A stretch of DNA of 64,000 nt from Dryocosmus kuriphilus. Its lineage: Eukaryota > Arthropoda > Insecta > Hymenoptera > Cynipidae. Under the pieces are notes generated by a model. That model was not told the origin of the DNA. It saw nothing but the letters and a program-made list of their open reading frames with translations, and searched no databases. The stretch spans positions 229,744,082 to 229,808,081 of the forward strand of contig CM076190.1 in assembly GCA_038277395.1 (NCBI GenBank), read 5' to 3'. The translations under genes and the position numbers were made by a program. How positions within the stretch are numbered: the stretch's first letter is position 1; every line of letters starts with the position of its first letter. This document shows positions 22,709 to 35,204 of the stretch, piece after piece.

Positions 22709-23489
22709 ATTTGAAGAATTCAAGTATCACCACGCAGATGTAGTGTTAGTTTAGAAACTGTAATTGGGCTCACAAATGTTGCTATATTACATCCTTCAGC
22801 GCAGAGATATTCGGTCAGTCAGAATATAAAAATGATATTCTATAAAACTGAGGAAAAATTAAACGTCTTTTCTCCGTATCACGTTAAAACAGTAGTCTTG
22901 AAGCATAGAAAAGGAAACCAATATATCAAATTTTATTTTACATCTGTATCATACGACGTATTCAATGTTATTGGCTTTTAAGTTTTTTCCTCGATTCGAC
23001 CTTGAGAGGACCTTGATCCAGACCTGATGAAGACCAACAGACTTCGGATTCGCACCCAGGGACATCAAAAACATACAAAATGGCATCTTGGCCCACGTTC
23101 TTGAAATAATCGTCATTTGATAGTGAAATGTCCTTGACCTGATGGAAAAAACGGACCCCGGATTCGGACTCAGCGACCCCAAAAACGTATAGATGTATTA
23201 ATTGTGTCTGCTCACAGGTATTTTCCTCGATTTAAACTTGAAATGACCTTGAACCTGACCTGGTGGAGACAAACAGACCTCAAATTCGGACTCAGGGACT
23301 CCAAAAACATACAAAAACGGCATCTTGGCCCACATTCGTGGAAAAATATTGATTTGACCTTGAAACGACCTTGACCCTGACCTAATGGAGAAAAAACGGA
23401 CCCCGGATTCGGACTCAGGGACCCCAAGAACATATAGATATGGTGGTCTGGTCACGTGCACAGAAATTCTTTTTTTTTGTGGGGCTGTG

Positions 23490-24622
23490 TTCTTAATCTA
23501 GTCCTCTCTTCATTGTTGAGACCTGGGATATTATGCATTCATAGGTATGCTTGCTTCTTCTCGTTAACTGCGACGCGGATTTCATCATTTCACCAGCCAT
23601 CTCCATTCATTCTTCCCACAGTCGAAGTTCTATGCACTTCAGTGTGCTCTTGAAGATGATATTACGTAATATTGTTCATGTGCCCTCTACATCTTTATAC
23701 TGTATTTCAATTATAGTCTAAATTATTATTCCAGTTCTTTGTGTTTTGATGTGAATAGACTCTTAGTTTATCACGATATTGTATTTGTGTTTCTGCGTTG
23801 TGCAATTTCTCTGTCTTGATTCGTGATTATTAAGCTTTCTTAATTTTTCTTTTCCGCCATCCTTGTCCTAGGTTAATCTTCGAAACTACGAGATAGTGAT
23901 CTGTTCACACTCAGAACCTCTCGTTGCTCTTGTATCTCTTACTAGACCTCTCAAACTCATACGCTACAATAAAGTCGATCATATTGCGGCTTTCGTCTCT
24001 AGACCATGTATACATGTGAATCATTTTATGTATGAACAAAGTATTTAATGAATAAACCCTTCACTAAGCATAAGCTAATCAATTTTTCCCCGCTTATATT
24101 TATTTTTGGGTCTCCGAACTTACCCAGTGCCGTGTCTGTGCAGTCGCCTTGCACGCCAACACAGAGATTCATATCTCCAAGCATAATGATTCTTTCCCCA
24201 TGATCACTAGTAACTAAGATATCATTCAACGACCCTCAGAAGGCATCCATTACTTCACTACTTTTGCCATAAACTGGAGCGTAACATGCTATAACCAATG
24301 GTATTCTGATTCCCACTTACATTTTAACCCACAATAATATTATAGATACAAGTTTATAATCTTTGATATGTTGTTTTGCTTTCTCATTCATAATCAATCT
24401 CACGCCTTCGCTGGCACACGAATCATTCCCTGACCAAAGCGCGCTTCCGTAGATTTCTGTGTTCGGTAGTTCACATCCTTTTTGCTTTCTTTGAGTTACA
24501 CATAAGATATCTAAGTTTTTCATATGCATAATTTTGAACAATTCTCCCACATTGTGATCATTCACACCTCGAGCATTCCAAACACTCAGTCTCCATTCAT
24601 CGGCTGAAATGTTATAAAACAA
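23490..24622 (-). pseudogene. LINE-A copy 1, 5' part: APE-type endonuclease
   Basis: Minus strand. 24622-24317 carries the endonuclease N-terminus (EWRLSVWNARGVND, NLDILCVTQRKQKGC, LWSGNDSCASEGVRLIMNEK). 24229-24026 carries ERIIMLGDMNLCVGVQGD and FGDPKINISGEKLISLCLVK. These are the motifs of apurinic-type endonucleases that nick target DNA for non-LTR retrotransposition. The frame is broken after VKGLFI near 24045. The CACTA-like element interrupts the LINE at 23489/23490. LINE-A copy 2 starts inside the same GD-NG motif. Confidence 0.8.
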
Positions 24623-24910
24623 TTACTACTTGAATACGTTGAGTGCGTGTTGTCTAATTTTTTATATTACTCATATCTCAAAAAAAAAAGGTCAGCTAGG
24701 GCTTTCTTTTAGGTGGGTTTTTTATTTACTTGGCATACTTAATCGATCCACGCAAGCCTTATGCATCAATATTTTCATACGCATTAAGTTGGTTTCAGGC
24801 TGGTTGTGAACACCAATACACAATTTTGATTAATGCTGTAAAAGGATTAATTTTAACTACAATAACTCATTTCCCACTGTTCAACTCCGTTCTTCATCTA
24901 CCCTTCCAGA
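24623..24910. other. Short unassigned stretch between LINE-A and the second inverted repeat
   Basis: It holds a poly-A run (24678-24688) and no recognised coding sequence. Confidence 0.4.
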
Positions 24911-27900
24911 AATGATCAACTGGGATCGATTGAAAACGATAGAAGATAAATTCCAAATCAATTTCAATGTGTTGCTTAATTGGGTCAACACGACTGAGAA
25001 CGATTACGCCATCTCCATTTCTCAATCGTTCCTAATCGTTCTCAATCGGTGCATAGTGGAAAAAGCACATTTTTTGGAAAAAATCACCAGACAGTTTCTG
25101 ACTGGACTTTGATGCTTTTTTAAAAGAAATGACCGTAAGTCTTCCAACAATTAGTGCCTATTTCACTCCAACAAAAGCAAAATTTCTTATTTAAGAGCAA
25201 ATTAAAAAATTTTTTGTGTAAATTTTCAGTGGTACCATTTATTTTTTTTAAACGATACTAAACAAGCTTTATGAAATTTCGAAAGACTTAAACGATTTAA
25301 AGTATTTCAAAGGATTTTAAGAGATTTAAATCAACTTTAAATGATTTTGAAGCATTTCAAAGAGATCTTAATGAATTTTAAGCTGATTTTGGGTAATTTT
25401 AAATGATTTTAAAAGAATTTAAAAGGGTTTCAGGATTTCCGAGATATTTCAAATCATTTTGAATGAACTTGATGAATTTCAAGGGATACCAAAAAATCTT
25501 CAAACGGTTCTGAGAGATGTTAACTGATCTTTGAAGATTTTTAAAAGATTTTAAGGCATTAAAAAATATCTTAAAGGAGTTCAAGTGATTGTAAATGGCT
25601 TTAAAAATTTTGAAGTGTATCTAAAAATATTTTAAAGGGACCTTATAAGATCCTAAAATACATTAAAGTGTTTGAGCAGGTTTAAAATGACCTTAAAAAA
25701 GGGATTCTAAGAAGATTAAACTATTTTAATAGATTTCTAAATATTTAAAAAAACTTTAAAGAATTTTAAGAGATTTTCAGTGATTTAAATGAACCTCAAA
25801 AGACCTTAACTGAATGAAAGAGACTCTAGAAATTTTGAAAAAACTAGAAGTGTTTTTTTTTGGATTTTCAGAGATTGAAAATGACTTAAAATAATTTTAA
25901 AAAATTTTAAGAGAACTTAAGAAGAGTTTCAAGATTCCCAAAAGATTTGAAGTCATTTTCAATTAATTTGGAGGACTTCAAGGAATCTCCAAGAAACTTT
26001 AAAGGATTTTACGAGGTTTGTGTGATTTTTGGAAAACTTGAAGAGACATTATGTCATTAAAAAATATACTAAAGCATTTTAAGAGCTTTTTAAGGGTTTT
26101 CAAGAATTTAAAGGGATTTTGAAAATATCTCAATGTATCTTAATAGATATAAAAAGGTTTTTTCAAATTTCAAAGGATTTCAAGCGATCTTAAGCAATTT
26201 TAAAGAGTTTCAGGGGATCTTAAAGTTTTTCAAAAGAATTTAAAATTATCAGGATTTCCAAACTATTTAAAGTCATTCGGAACGAACTTGAAGAATTTCA
26301 AGGGATTTGCATGAAACTTGGAAAAATTTTAAGGGATTTATGTAACTTTTAATAATTACTAAGAAATATTAAGGCAATAGAAAATATTTTAAACGAGTTC
26401 CAGCAATTATAAATGGTTTTCAAAAATTTGAAGCGATTCTAAAAGTACTATAAAGTGACTTTAAAGTATTATAAAATACATTAAGGTTTTTAAAGAGAAT
26501 TAGTATGATTGTAAAGAACGTAAGGGAATTCTGAGAAAATTTAGAAGTATTTTAATAGATTTTAACAGCTTTTAAAAAATTTCAAATATTATCAAGAAAT
26601 TTTAAGTGATATAAAGGAACTCCAAGAGATTTTGAGAGATCTAGAGGGACCTTAAAGGATTTTGAAGAATAGAAAATTAATTTTAATGGATCTTAAGAGA
26701 TTTAAAATGATTTAAAATAATTTTAAAGAATTTTAAAGGAACTTAAAAGTGTCTCAAGGTTTCCAAGAAGCATTACAGGATTTAAAAAGATTAATGTGAA
26801 TTTTGGAAATTTTTAAGGGATATCCAGAATTTATAAAATATTTTAAACGAGTTCAAGTGTTTAAAAAAGGCTTTACAGGATTTGAACTGATTTTAAGGAT
26901 ACTTGAAAGGGTTTTAATAGATTTTAAAACATTTTAAAAAATATTAAAGGGATTTAAAACATTTTAAAGCGATTTTAAGGTGTTTCAGGGGATCTTAAAG
27001 GATTTTAAATGTTTCAAAAAGAATTTAAGAGAGTATCGGGATTTCCGAAAGATTTTATGTCATTTTTAATGTACTTGAAGAATTTCAAAGGATTTCCAAG
27101 AAACTTTAAAGTATTTGAAGACATTCATGTGATTTAAGAAGAATTTTAAGAGCTACGAAGGCATTACAAAATATTTTAAAGGAGTTCAAATAATACTAAA
27201 TAATTTTTAAGATTTACCAATTATTTAGAAACTATTTCAGAATTTTCTAATAGATTCCAAAAACTTTTTTAAAATTTGAAAGGATTTCAAGCGATCTCAA
27301 TGAGTTTTAAGAAGATTTAAAAGTATTTTAGTGTCCCACAAATCGTTTGAAATCATTTCAAACTTTCAAAAGAGTTTTTAAAACAATTCAAATACTTCGA
27401 AATATTTTTAAAATCACTTCAAGCTCTTAAAAATCATCCAAAATAACACAAACTCCTTTAAAATATTTTTTAATGCCTTAATGTGTCTTCAAAGTTTCAA
27501 AAATCAGATAAATTTCTTAAAATCCTTCAAATTTTCTTACACATCACTTGAAGTTTTTCAAATCCTTTCTAGATGACTTGAAATATTTCGGAAATACTGA
27601 AACTCGCTAGATTCTTTAAAAATTCTTCAAAATTATCTGAAATTACTTTAAATCTCGGTAAATCAATTAAGATCTCTTTCAATTCTTCTAAATTCTTTAA
27701 AGTCTATTTAAATCTCTTAGAATTTCTTGAAAATCCTGAAAATCGCTTAACATCTCTCAAAAACTCTTAAAAGCTTTTTTAAATGTTTAAAAATTTATGA
27801 AAATGCTTTTAGCATACCAAAGCATACTATAAAATATAGTGCTATATAATATACTTTTCAAAATGCACTCGAATTCCTAAAAATAATTTTAAATCTCTTA

Positions 27901-28118
27901 AAATACTTTAGTCTAGTTTAAAATCCTTCAAAATCCCTTGAGGTCCCTTAAAATCGCTTGAAAATGTTTGAAATACTTTCAAATTTTCACAGATATTTTG
28001 AAATGTATCAAAGCGCTTTTACATATTTTGAAAATCACTTCAACTTTTCATAACCAATCTATATCATATGAACACTTTAAACAATTTTCTTTAAAGTTGA
28101 AACCCTTTTAAATACCTT

Positions 28119-28132
28119 TAAATCACTTAAGA
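28119..28132. other. Target-site duplication, left of the RTE
   Basis: TAAATCACTTAAGA (14 bases) is repeated exactly at 31764-31777 on the other side of the retroelement. Confidence 0.9.
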
Positions 28133-28743
28133 CTGCTTGGTGGGTCCCTATCACCACTACGTAGCGCGTCCTCAGGTTGCGGATAGAGGAACGGCCCCTG
28201 AGGTTGAACAGCTTCCGAGGTTAACTGTGAATACAAGAATAAGCAGTCGCGGACAGCCGATAGGAACCAGTCGTGGGTATGGTGAACCCACATTGGTAAA
28301 AAATAGGTACCCGACAGCCATGGTTTGGGGGGATTCACCCTTTCGCGTCCATACGCCATGGGTGGGTTCTACCAGGCCGAGGCTCAGGGTGTATCCACCT
28401 AGAAACACTACCCGAACCAAAACTAAAAATCTTGTAAGGGGAAAATCCTGCTGCTCCATTGGACACCACAGCGACGAGACTGCCCGCAAGGGATGTGTGG
28501 AATGATTCGCCTGTAGGGTCAACGTGGTATTGATGCCAGTGTGGCGCACTGCCTTGCAGGGGGACGTTAGGATACGAGGATGAAGCCGTAATGTGTCTGA
28601 CGACAAGTTGACACGGTCCTTGTCAATGTCGGAAAGCTCCCATACTTAGACCTAGGGAGGTATGGGGGTTATCACTCCTGGGACGGCGGACTCACCTGCG
28701 ATCGGAACAGGATCCCTAACGTGCGGACTTTCTTAAAACTATC

Positions 28744-31708
28744 ATGGCTAACTTCCAAAAACGAACAACTATCTTAAACGGGAACTCTGAACGCGCGTAG
28801 TCTAAATACTGGCGGATTTAGCGAATTCATTGAGATAGCAAAGAGATACGACATTGATATAATAGCACTTCAAGAAACCTGCTGGCCTGGCGAGTATGAA
28901 TCAATCTCCATGGAGAATTACACTTTTCACTATGGGGTAGCTAAAGGGCGCAAACTGGGGACCGGATATCTTATTAATAAACGAATTTCGCAAGCGGTTA
29001 TCGATATGCAATTCATTAACGACCGGTTATCATATATTGTACTAAAGGGTAATTTCTGTAAACAGGTGCTAATTAACGTGCACTGCCCTACCGAGGACAA
29101 GGACGAAGCTACTAAAGATCTTTTTTACGAAACAATCGAACAAGTTTTTGTCAAGTTCTCGAAGTTTTACGCAAAAATAGTATTGGGACACTTCAACGCG
29201 GAAATTGGAAAAGAACCGATGTATAGGCCTACAATAGGGTCAGAAAGCTTGCATGACGTCAGTAATAATAATGGGACTAGAGTAATAAACTTTGCTGCTT
29301 CAAAGAACCTCGTTGTTAAAAGCACATATTTCAAGCATAAAAATATACATAAGACCACCTGGACATCACCAGATGGTATCACACAGAATCAGATTGATCA
29401 CGTTTTAATTGACAGAAGACGTCATACAAACATTCTAGATGTAAGACCGTACAGGGGGGCGGATTTTAATTCAGACCACTTTCTCGTGATAGTGAAACTA
29501 AGATCTAGACTGGCGTTAAATAAGAAAACTAGCCCTCCAGCGCCAGCAGTACGTTGCGATATAGATAAGTTTAAAATGCCAACAGAAATATTGAATTATC
29601 AAGTAAAGATTTCTAATAGTTTCGACGCTCTTCAAAAACAGGGAGACGATAGCGATAATTCTGAGGAGGATCCGGAAACCCTGTGGGGCAATATGAAAGA
29701 GGCGATAAAGACAGCCGCGAAAAGTACTATCGGTTTAAAGAAAGTAAACAAAAGCAAACCGTGGTTCGACGAAGAGTGCAAACTATGGTTTGAAAAGCGT
29801 ACAAAGGCCAAAGAAATTCGTTTACAAAATAAGTGCGATCAAACACATAAGAAGTATCTCGAGATTAGTAAAAGTACAAATAGGTTTTACAGATCCAAGA
29901 AAAGGGAGTGGAAGAATAAAATACTAGCAATAGACACGCATAATAAGCAAAATAACCTGCGTGAGATGTACAGGGGAATCAATTTTATAAGAAAAGGCTT
30001 TCAAAGTAGAACGGAAGTAACGAGGGACGAAAATGGCAATCTAGTAGCTAATTCAACAGAAGGACTAAATTTATGGAAAAACTATTTTGATAAGCTATTG
30101 AACGTACGCGAAGCCCCCGTTGAAGTTAATCGCGGTGAAATCCACCCTGCTGATCTACTAATTGATGAGCCTACCGATGAAGAAATAGAAATGGCCATAA
30201 AGAAGTTGAGAAATAAGAAAGCCGCAGGCATTGACGACCTACCGTCAGAACTGATAAAAAATGGGGGCCCTCGCCTCACAACAGCCAAATTTGTAAATTA
30301 ATACGCGCAATCTGGAAAACAGAACGCATACCGGAGGAATGGAAGACCTCTATCATTATACCCATTTTTAAAAAAGGCGATAAAACGAACTGTAACAATT
30401 ATCGGGGAATTTCACTTGTGCCTTCGTGCTATAAGATCCTGACCAATGTAATCTTAAGTAGACTAACGCCTTTTGCTGAGGAAATCATTGGAGATTACTT
30501 GTGTGGATTCCGCCGAAACCGTTCTGCAAGCGATCAAATGTTTACAATTAGACAACTGTTAGAAAAGAAATGGGAATTTAATGAAGCAATACATCAGCTT
30601 TTTATCGACTTCAAAAAAGCTTACGACTCTATTATACGCGCACGAATGTACTGGATTCTTGAGTTCTTGGGCATACCAAGGAAATTGGGTAGACTTATTG
30701 AAGTTTGCTTAAGCGGTAGTAGGGGTAGGATACGCGTAAACGGAAGGTTATCTGAAGAGTTTTTGTTCCGCGATGGCCTGAAACAGGGCGATGCGCCTTC
30801 GTGCATCCTTTTCAACTTAGTTTTAGAATACGTGGTCAGAGAAGTACAAACGAATCCGTCCGGTGCTACCCTCAATGGGATAATACAAATTCTGGGATAT
30901 GCAGATGATCTCGACTTACTCGGGCATGATAGAGAAACGGTAGCTAAAAATGCGGAAATCTTGATCACAAAGCCAAGGAAATAGGTTTAGAAGTTAGCGA
31001 ATCGAAGACAAAATATTTGATCGTCGACAAATCAGGACAAAGGAATCACGAGGGGAATCTAATGGCCGGAAATATGAAATTTGAAAGAGTTAATGAGTTT
31101 AAATACCTCGGGACTCCTATAACTAGCGACAATAACATTAAAGCGGAAATCAGCAGGCGGCTGCACGCTGGCAATCGGTGCTACTGTGCAGCAAATACAT
31201 TACTAAAATCGCGATCGCTATCTAGAAACATCAAAGTAAGAATTTACAAAACGATAATAATGCCGATCGCCATGTACGGGTGCGAAACGTGTGCGCTGAC
31301 GAAAGGAGAGGAGAACAGGTTTAGAGCATTCGAAAATAAAGTACTTCGAAAAATCTATGGTCCCAAAAGGGACGAAGGGACTGGTGAATTGAGAAAACTG
31401 CATAATGATGAGCTGCATGCACTCTACGGGTCAGTAAACATCAATAGAGTAATGAAAGCGCGGAAATTAAGCTGAGCGGGACATGCTGCAAGAATGGGCA
31501 ACGAAAGAGCAGTGGCGCAAGTTTTGAGAGGGAAACCGATTAGTAAGAGACCTCTAGGCAGACCGAGAAACAGATGGGAGAAAAACGTAAGGGATGATCT
31601 AAAAGAGCTAGGACATGATTATTTAAACTGGTTGGAAGATGCACAGGATAGAGATGCGTGGCGGTTCTGGGTAGCTGAGGCAATGAACTTCCGAGTTCAC
31701 AAAGCTAC

Positions 31709-31712
<4 letters not shown>
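28744..31712 (+). pseudogene. RTE endonuclease/reverse transcriptase gene, lightly broken
   Basis: The likely start is ATG 28744 (MANFQKRTTI). A one-base insertion near 28777 shifts the frame into TLNARSLNTGGFSEFIEIAK, IIALQETCW (endonuclease Glu) and the open frame to 30301. That frame holds KIVLGHFNAEIGKE, TWTSPDGITQNQIDHVLIDR and FNSDHFLVIVK (SDH box). A single-base shift near 30283 leads to KTSIIIPIFKKGDKTNC and RGISLVPSCYKILTNV. RT motif A is QLFIDFKKAYDS, B' is GLKQGDAPSCILFNL, and motif C is ILGYADDLDLLG (YADD, about 30895), all intact. A further one-base shift near 30962 and one TGA (31473-31475, in place of the usual Trp of RWAGH) follow. The C-terminus has RPLGRPRNRWEKNV. Few lesions imply a fairly recent insertion. 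Confidence 0.88.

Positions 31713-31763
<51 letters not shown>
31713..31763 (+). repeat. (TAA)n tail of the RTE element
   Basis: About 17 TAA triplets form the 3' end of the retroelement, directly before the 14-bp duplication. Confidence 0.95.
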
Positions 31764-31768
<5 letters not shown>

Positions 31769-32787
31769 CACTTAAGAACAGTGTAAATTTCTTAAAATCC
31801 ATCAAACTCTCCTTGAAATTCTTCAAAACCTTTTAAGGTCGCTTTTAATCTCTTAAAATCCCTTGAAATTATTTAAAATCACTTAAATCTTTCGAAATCT
31901 CATAAATTTTCTTTAATGTATGAAAAACGAAAGGAAATAAGTATAATAAAAGGAATTTAAATTTGAAAAACATTTAAATTGCTTGTTAAATAAGAAATTT
32001 TGCTTTAGTTGGAAAATAACTCTTTATACTTTAAAGACTTAGGGTTAGTTCTAAAAAAGAAAAAAAGTATCAAAATCCAGTCATAAAAGTTCCGGAGACT
32101 TTTCTCCAAAGAAGGTGCTTTTTTCACTATTCGCCGATTGAGAACGATTGTTAACTATTGAGAAATGGAGGAAGCGTAATCGTTTTCAATCGTGTTGACC
32201 CAATTATGGAACAAAATTAAAATTGATTAAAATTTCTCGTCTAGCATTTTCAATCGATTACAATTGATTAATTCTAAAATAGTACCTACAGCCAATCCCT
32301 CGTCAAAAAAATACTGAAAAACGAAAAAAATTTCTGAAAGCTCAATTTTTGACAGTAGATTCTATGGATCATTCTAATGCCAAACTTGTGTTTTCGTCAC
32401 TCTAGGGGGTTGGGAAAGCTTGTAGGGGATGGAACGGTGTGATGCGTGGATCGGTACTAAAACGTAACTCCTACGCTTCGTTGCCGTGAGACATTTAACT
32501 CCCAAGGATCCTAGCTTCAATTTTTTTCACACTTTTTTTGCATGGGGGTCCATTTAGGGTATTAAAAAATCGGGTGGATTTTGGTAAAATCAATTTTTTC
32601 GAAATAGCTCTTTAGGAAAAGGTCGTAGAATTTTACATTTAATAAAAAATTAGATCTCAAAGGACTCATCGATTCTGTATAGCAATATCTCCCTTTATAT
32701 AAATCCTTCATCCTTCAAAAAAATTTTGAAATATCGAATTTAAAAAAAATTCATAAATAAATAAGGGTGGATTTTACGCATATAGTT

Positions 32788-34653
32788 TGTAACGAAGTTT
32801 TGAAACAAAACACGACAAATAGATATGAATTAACCCTACGGGGTTTCGCCGAAGCCATGACTGACTTTCGAGCATAGAAATTAGTGGTCAACACGAAAAC
32901 TAAACAGACTTACCGTCCAGCCAAGACTCGAATTTAGATTAAGGGGAGAATAATTCATTTGTTTACTACCGTCAGGATAGTAACCGCGATTCCGGAGGGC
33001 CCACGCGAAGCTGTAAAAGTATAATTAACAACATGGGTTCGGCGCCGGGGTTGAATGACCGAAGAGGAGCACGAGGAACGACATCGAGGGCGACAGTGAG
33101 CACGATTTCCGCCACCGATACCACCCACGAGAGTGAACTGACAGCTAGTAAACAACGAGCAGCCGACAAGGGTGGTAGACAGTCCGCCAACCACCATAGA
33201 AACAAGACATGAAAGCAGAACGCAGATGACACGGCCCGGCGCAGCAGTACCACGCTCATCAAGGGAGACAGCACCGTCCAGTTATCACGGTAACTAGTGA
33301 TATTACTTCGCTAACTCGAAGCTGCGGCGCCACTAGCAGCGGCGAGTAACGATAGTAATTAACCACCGCGCCCAACAGAATCAGCCCTGCCATGATACGA
33401 TGGACAAGCTACTGTGGGTTGCGCAACTAATGGGAAGACGGAAAGCCACGGAGACAAACCTGATAGGCGGGCGGTGACGACATCGAAATACACATTGGCG
33501 GTTACAGCCGAAGAAGCCGATCCAGTCCCAACGAGCCAATCAGTAACCGTAACTAGAGGTGACGATGGACCGACCGGAAAGTGAAGGAAGGAAGCTGAAG
33601 CAGACGAGCGACAGCGTCACTTGTGTTCTTGGCTCAGCGGCGGTGGGTTACCGTGGTGGAATGGTGAAGCAAAACGAACCCGCTCGAGAAGAGTAAAGTC
33701 AATTTGACCAGCAGGGAAAAAGGCACTGAGAAATAGATATAGCGGAGGCGCAATAGTTGGTCCAGTAGTGCTGAAAGTAGGTGGGTATCGTATTAGCGGT
33801 TTCGCACGTGGTCTCAGCCCCGAAATCGACGCCGACCGCGTGAGCAGTGGAAAGGTGTAATGCGTGCCGATTGAGACTCCTGCGACACATGGACGTTAAG
33901 GAGCGCCCGGCTCAAAGCCAAACTTTAGAATATTGATGCGGGCGTCTCAGAAGAACCGATGGGTGTGCACGGAGTAAAGGCCGTCGGATGACGAAATGCA
34001 GATGTGGGTGTTTCGGGCGGCCATATTGTCACTAGTGGGTCCTTCAGGCAAGCCGATCTGTCCTTTCTGTCTGGGCGATAAAGTGTAGCGATTCGCCGGA
34101 GGGTACCGAATTTGTACTTTATTCAAAATTGTATTTTATTCGAGATCACTGCTTAGTTGAAATAACCATTTATTCGAATTATTGGATATTTGACATCATA
34201 TATTGTTCACGCAACGCGGGCAGAGATTAAATGTTCGGGTCGAATTCGGATATGATCATTCCTTGAATAAAAGATACCTGTTATATTGAAAACGAAATTA
34301 GGCGTCAAATGTATTTTTATTGTCAGCAAAATTCTCTCTCACTCGCGCAACCTCACACCCTTTTTCGGTCTTGTGAAAATTGAGCTAGCGTGCTTGTTTG
34401 CCGTGACAGGAAAGCCGACGGAGCTCGGATAGTGTAGTCCCTATCTGGCGCCACGAAAATAAAATAAACGAACTTCTTGGGTCGGAAGAGTGTGAACCAA
34501 GAACTCGGTTATTTCGATCCTTGGGTCTCGTTAAAGGAGACAGATAAGTGGTAACCATATTGTAACCGGGTTCCATCCTGGGCCATCCCAGGCCAGGCCG
34601 TAGTTAACTAGAGTGGATACGGACCAAGGGTTAAAAGGAAAATATCCGTTACA
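32788..34653. mobile_element. LTR-like insertion (TGTAACG ... CGTTACA) in the third inverted repeat
   Basis: Comparison with the unbroken right arm gives exact edges. AGTT (32784-32787 and 34654-34657) is duplicated, and the 1866-bp insert starts TGTAACG and ends CGTTACA. TG..CA ends with short inverted repeats and a 4-bp duplication are typical of Ty3/gypsy-type long terminal repeats. It is much richer in G+C than its surroundings. TGGCGCCACGAAAA at about 34445 looks like a primer-binding-type sequence, but I found no duplicate LTR inside and no gag or pol motifs. It may be a solo LTR or a large non-coding derivative. Confidence 0.6.
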
Positions 34654-35204
34654 AGTTTAAATCTGCGAAGTGTAGGAATAACTATCCTCTACATTTTTGT
34701 TCGCGGACACAACCCCCAATTGTTACGTTTTTCCACCCCAACGAGGAGTTGAATATTCAAAATCGAATTCCGGGGAAACTATTCATTTTTTTGCATGGCA
34801 TCATGGAAACTTTTTTCTACCATCAACTCTCAGCTATATTTCTGCTCATAGGTGCAAGGGGCCCTGTTTTGCAATTTGGGGGTGAAAAAGGATAGAGAGC
34901 ATTGAAAAAATCAGTTTTTTCTAATTTATCTTTGTGAAATCTTTGTTCCGAGCTCGAATAAATGAGAAAGTTGTAGATCTCAGAAATGCGCGTCGATTGA
35001 GTATAAGACCATCCATCTTAAATACTGCAACCCTTTGAAACAATGTTTATGCATGCAAAAACAATTTTCATTTAATAACTCGTAAACTATTCATTTCTCG
35101 CGTAGTTTTCATGCTTATATGAAGGGATTACCATTATTTATATTTTATTTTATGCATATTACCCCTTGCTTTTGCTCTGCTTCCATCCCCTTGAAAAAAA
35201 GGAG

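Larger units (their letters stand above)
20033..23489. mobile_element. CACTA-like DNA transposon with long, tandemly structured inverted repeats
   Basis: The element begins CACAGCCCCACAAAAAAAAA at 20033 and ends with its complement at 23489. Both sides are bordered by TTC (20030-20032 and 23490-23492), a 3-bp target duplication. CAC(A/T)G ends with a 3-bp duplication are the signature of the EnSpm/CACTA superfamily. The inverted repeats are over 400 bases long and hold about three tandem units on the left (20085-20470) and three to four on the right (22985-23455), with cores like GTCGCTGAGTCCGAATCCGG and GGTCAAGGTCATTTCAAGGT. It sits inside LINE-A, whose frame resumes on both sides. Its gene is on the minus strand (22353-20540). 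Confidence 0.78.
28133..31763 (+). mobile_element. Full-length RTE-type non-LTR retrotransposon
   Basis: The element is 3631 bp long, bounded by an exact 14-bp duplication (28119-28132 and 31764-31777). It starts with a GC-rich leader (28133-28743) and then an endonuclease-RT gene (28744-31712), and ends in (TAA)n. Such an arrangement, with an APE endonuclease plus RT in one protein and a short repeat tail, fits RTE-type LINEs. The clade name rests on sequence wording I recall (GDFNAKVG.., RGISLL.., GLKQGD.., RWAGHVARM), not on a phylogeny. It inserted within the AT-rich inverted repeat, whose sequence continues on both sides. Confidence 0.88.
24911..32275. repeat. Second large inverted repeat built of degenerate AAAATTT/AAGG units, split by an RTE
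   Basis: The left end (GATCGATTGAAAACGAT, then AATTGGGTCAACACGA at about 24980) recurs inverted at the right end (AATCGTGTTGACCCAATTA at about 32188-32207). Inside, the left half (25250-27325) is thousands of bases of short degenerate units like TTTTAAAGGATTTTAAGAG. From about 27330 to 28118 and 31778 to 31920 the complementary wording (CTTAAAATCCCTTGAAATT) appears. The axis is near 27330. Without the RTE the arms are about 2.4 and 1.3 kb. The whole is a foldback-like structure with satellite-like arms. No genes are seen in it other than the RTE. Confidence 0.75.

Noticed and set aside
32955..33274. Two overlapping minus-strand frames of 80 and 100 codons in GC-richer DNA
   Set aside because: They lie inside the LTR-like insert, have no motif, and GC-rich DNA gives long frames by chance.
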